DNA of 64,000 nucleotides from Lewinellaceae bacterium (GTDB taxonomy: Bacteria > Bacteroidota > Bacteroidia > Chitinophagales > Saprospiraceae): NCBI GenBank assembly GCA_020636075.1, contig JACJYO010000005.1, forward strand, positions 124,001 through 188,000, in the 5' to 3' direction. Positions 61,821-64,000 of the stretch are shown here, in pieces; within the stretch, counting starts at the first letter, position 1; each line of letters begins with the position of its first letter. The notes under the pieces are model-generated. The model did not search any database and was not told where the DNA came from. It saw only the letters and a list, made by a program, of their open reading frames with translations. A program made the translations under genes and the position numbers.

Positions 61821-64000
61821 ATGTTCACTACCTTCTTCGCGTTCGAACTAAAATCCTGGCTGCGCTCGCCCATGCCCTGGATCTTTTTATTCATCATCGG
61901 GCTGTTGTGTTTTTTTGGGACAATTTCCGACCAGGTGGGCATCGGCGGCAGTTATGGCAATGTTTGGAAAAACGCCCCTTTTGTGGCCCAAAACTGGTAC
62001 GGCGTTTTTTCGATCATTTGCATTCTGCTCACCACGGCTTTCATGAACACGGCCGGTATCCGCGATTACGAAAACCAAACCAGTCAGATCATTTTTTCAA
62101 AGCCGGTAGACAAGGCAGGCTACTACTTCGGGCACTTTGGAGGCGCGCTATTGATCGCCCTTATCCCGATGCTGGGTGTCACCCTGGGCATGTGGACCGG
62201 CGCCGCGCTGAACGCTGTTTTCGAATGGCTCGACCTTGAACGCTTCGGCCCCTTCGAAATGCAGGGCCACCTGATGGGGCTACTGATTTTTGCCATTCCC
62301 AATACTTTTTTTGTGGGAGCGGTTTTATACGCTGTGGCCATCAATACCCGCTCGACGCTGTATTCTTTTATCGCGGCCACGGCATTATTGGTTGGGTATA
62401 TCGTAGCGGGTAATCTGCTCCGCGATATCGAAAACGAGCAACTCGCCGGCCTGCTCGATCCGCTCGGCTTCCGGGCCTTCAGCATTGTTTCGAAATACTG
62501 GACGGTAGACGACAAAAATACCCAGGCCGTGATGCTTGCCGGCAGCCTGTTGGTCAACCGCCTGCTTTGGTCGGCGGTTGGACTGGCGGCGCTGTTCATC
62601 GGTTACCGGACATTCCATTTTGGCGAAAAAAGCCGATCCCGGCGCAAGCAAAAAGCTGTGGAACCGGAAGCCCCCGTCGGGTTGCGCGCATTGGGGGTTT
62701 TGCCGCGCGTTTCGCCAGCCAAAGGTTGGACGACCACGCTGCGCCAACTTTGGAGTCAGTTTAAAACGGAATGGCTCGGTGTATTGCGCAGCACGGCATT
62801 TATCCTGCTCACGCTGCTCGGACTGCTCAATTGCGTACCCGGGATGTTCTTCGCCAACGAGGCATACGGCACACACGAGCTTCCGGTTACCTATACGATG
62901 ATTGATGAAATCCGGGACTCGTTTTACCTGTTCATTGTGATCATCATGGTGTACTTCAGCGGAGCCGTGATCTGGAAGGAACGCAATGCGCACATGAACG
63001 AGATCACCGATGCCTTGCCCACTAAAAACTGGACGGGCTGGCTGGGCAAGTACGGCGCTGTGCTGGGTATTCTGGTCACGCTGCAAATCGTTGCGATAGC
63101 TGCGGCCGTTGCTGCCCAGGCAGCCATGGGTTACCACCGCTACGAAATTTGGGTGTACCTGCGGGAATTGCTGGTACTTGACTTGCTCGGATTTGCTTTT
63201 TTACTGGTGCTGAGCTTTTTGATACAGGCGCTTTCGCCCAACATGTACCTCGGTTTTTTTCTGGTAATTATACTGATCATCGTCAACGACTTTGCCTGGA
63301 GCGCCCTGGACATCGAAAGCAACATGGTCATTTTCGCCAACCGCCCCAGTTACACCCTCTCCGACTTTTACGGCTACCTACCCTACTCCAAAGGCTTGAG
63401 TTGGTTCAATGCCTATTGGTTCTTGTTCTGCACCCTGTTGGCCCTGGCGGCTTTCCTGTTTTGGCCGCGCGGCAAGGAGTTTTTTTGGAAAAAACGGCTC
63501 AAACTCGCCCGGCTCGAGTGGACCAATTACCGGAATTTTGGCTGGCTGGCCCTCGTTGCCTGGCTCGGTACTGCCGGGTGGACGTTTTACAATACCAAAG
63601 TTAAAAACAGCTACACCACCAGTCAAAAGCGGGAAAAACTGCTGGCTGATTTTGAGAAAAACTACAAACAATACGAGGGCCGCATTCAACCCCGGATTTA
63701 CGATGTCAAATACGATATCGATCTGTACCCCGAAACCCGCGCATTGCATGTAAAAGGAAAGTTTTATGCCTGGAACCGATACGACCGGCCTATCGACACG
63801 CTTTTTGTCAATGTGCCGCAACACGGCAAGTTTGCGTTTCAAAGTCCGAAACTCTCCCTGTTGTTGGACGACTCGCTGGTCAACTGGCGCATGTACCGTT
63901 TTGAGCCGGCGCTGATGCCTGGCGACTCCATTTTGATGGAATTCCAGACAGATTTTGACCCAACCGGTTTCGACAATCAACTCCGCTGGGGCCGGATCGT
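61821..64000 (+). CDS. ABC-2-type permease fused to an M1-family aminopeptidase-like domain (runs off the window)
   Basis: The frame is open from ATG 61821 to the window end (about 726 codons seen). It encodes many membrane helices in two blocks (about 15-260 and 310-590), as in Bacteroidota ABC transporter permease/M1 family aminopeptidase proteins. After the last helix, beginning around residue 600, the sequence turns soluble (VKYDIDLYPETRALHVKG), the start of the M1 N-terminal beta domain. The zinc motif HExxH would lie beyond the window. It is probably the partner of the ATPase at 59663. Confidence 0.85.
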   Translation, partial: MFTTFFAFELKSWLRSPMPWIFLFIIGLLCFFGTISDQVGIGGSYGNVWKNAPFVAQNWYGVFSIICILLTTAFMNTAGIRDYENQTSQIIFSKPVDKAGYYFGHFGGALLIALIPMLGVTLGMWTGAALNAVFEWLDLERFGPFEMQGHLMGLLIFAIPNTFFVGAVLYAVAINTRSTLYSFIAATALLVGYIVAGNLLRDIENEQLAGLLDPLGFRAFSIVSKYWTVDDKNTQAVMLAGSLLVNRLLWSAVGLAALFIGYRTFHFGEKSRSRRKQKAVEPEAPVGLRALGVLPRVSPAKGWTTTLRQLWSQFKTEWLGVLRSTAFILLTLLGLLNCVPGMFFANEAYGTHELPVTYTMIDEIRDSFYLFIVIIMVYFSGAVIWKERNAHMNEITDALPTKNWTGWLGKYGAVLGILVTLQIVAIAAAVAAQAAMGYHRYEIWVYLRELLVLDLLGFAFLLVLSFLIQALSPNMYLGFFLVIILIIVNDFAWSALDIESNMVIFANRPSYTLSDFYGYLPYSKGLSWFNAYWFLFCTLLALAAFLFWPRGKEFFWKKRLKLARLEWTNYRNFGWLALVAWLGTAGWTFYNTKVKNSYTTSQKREKLLADFEKNYKQYEGRIQPRIYDVKYDIDLYPETRALHVKGKFYAWNRYDRPIDTLFVNVPQHGKFAFQSPKLSLLLDDSLVNWRMYRFEPALMPGDSILMEFQTDFDPTGFDNQLRWGRI

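Noticed and set aside
61736..62239. 167-codon frame overlapping the start of the permease/M1 gene
   Set aside because: It lies out of frame with the clear membrane protein and gives no known domain.

Overview
The window looks like the chromosome of a Bacteroidota bacterium, most likely of the Saprospiria type. This rests on an LpxC-FabZ fusion, a TonB-dependent receptor with a carboxypeptidase-regulatory plug, LytS/LytTR signalling, many Bacteroidota-specific DUF families, and promoter-like TAnnTTTG boxes upstream of several genes. Base composition is roughly balanced by eye. The species cannot be named from sequence alone. No tRNA, rRNA or CRISPR array was seen.

Region 1 (0-13.7 kb) is the most coherent and interesting part: a plus-strand sphingolipid and inositol-lipid locus. 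A GbsR/MarR regulator is followed by a fatty-acid 2-hydroxylase (FA2H/Scs7 type), serine palmitoyltransferase, a GNAT-fold candidate ceramide synthase, a desaturase very like eukaryotic dihydroceramide delta-4 desaturase (DEGS1), and an extended SDR candidate ceramide reductase. Next come myo-inositol-phosphate synthase, a PgpA-type phosphatase, GtrA, a DUF5686 protein, a CDP-alcohol phosphotransferase, DUF4833 and an Aur1-like PAP2 enzyme. Together these could make a 2-hydroxylated, delta-4-unsaturated ceramide and attach phosphoinositol to it. That chemistry is best known from eukaryotes.

Region 2 (13.7-17.7 kb) holds lpxC-fabZ, lpxA, a lone ABC ATPase and a secreted propeller-like protein. 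Region 3 (17.7-20.6 kb) is damaged. It contains an ORF-less group II intron just downstream of a urocanate hydratase gene that carries three homopolymer frameshifts and an in-frame 57-bp perfect palindrome. Region 4 (20.6-32.4 kb) is mixed housekeeping and signalling: DUF2071, a secreted MORN-caspase protein, a receptor-like adenylate cyclase, DUF1015, DinB, a DMT exporter and KdsD. Region 5 (32.4-36.3 kb) is a decayed TPR-CHAT gene. Region 6 (36.3-53.9 kb) holds recQ, two S41 peptidases, a LytS/LytTR pair, a TonB receptor, AraC and MarR regulators, rlmN and ftsK, separated by striking intergenic palindromes of several unrelated families.

Region 7 (54-58.8 kb) has a scar joining two broken genes (fic head, methyltransferase tail) and an ileS gene that carries an in-frame element. 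The element has ~57-bp inverted ends and encodes a complete-looking DUF559 nuclease domain. Its ends resemble the solo palindrome in hutU, which suggests one coding-sequence-invading repeat family with a nuclease-bearing version. Region 8 (58.9-64 kb) has a flavodoxin-like reductase and an ABC ATPase whose partner permease/M1-peptidase gene (running off the window) is separated from it by a self-contained DUF4143 ATPase gene with its own 22-bp-period operator array.
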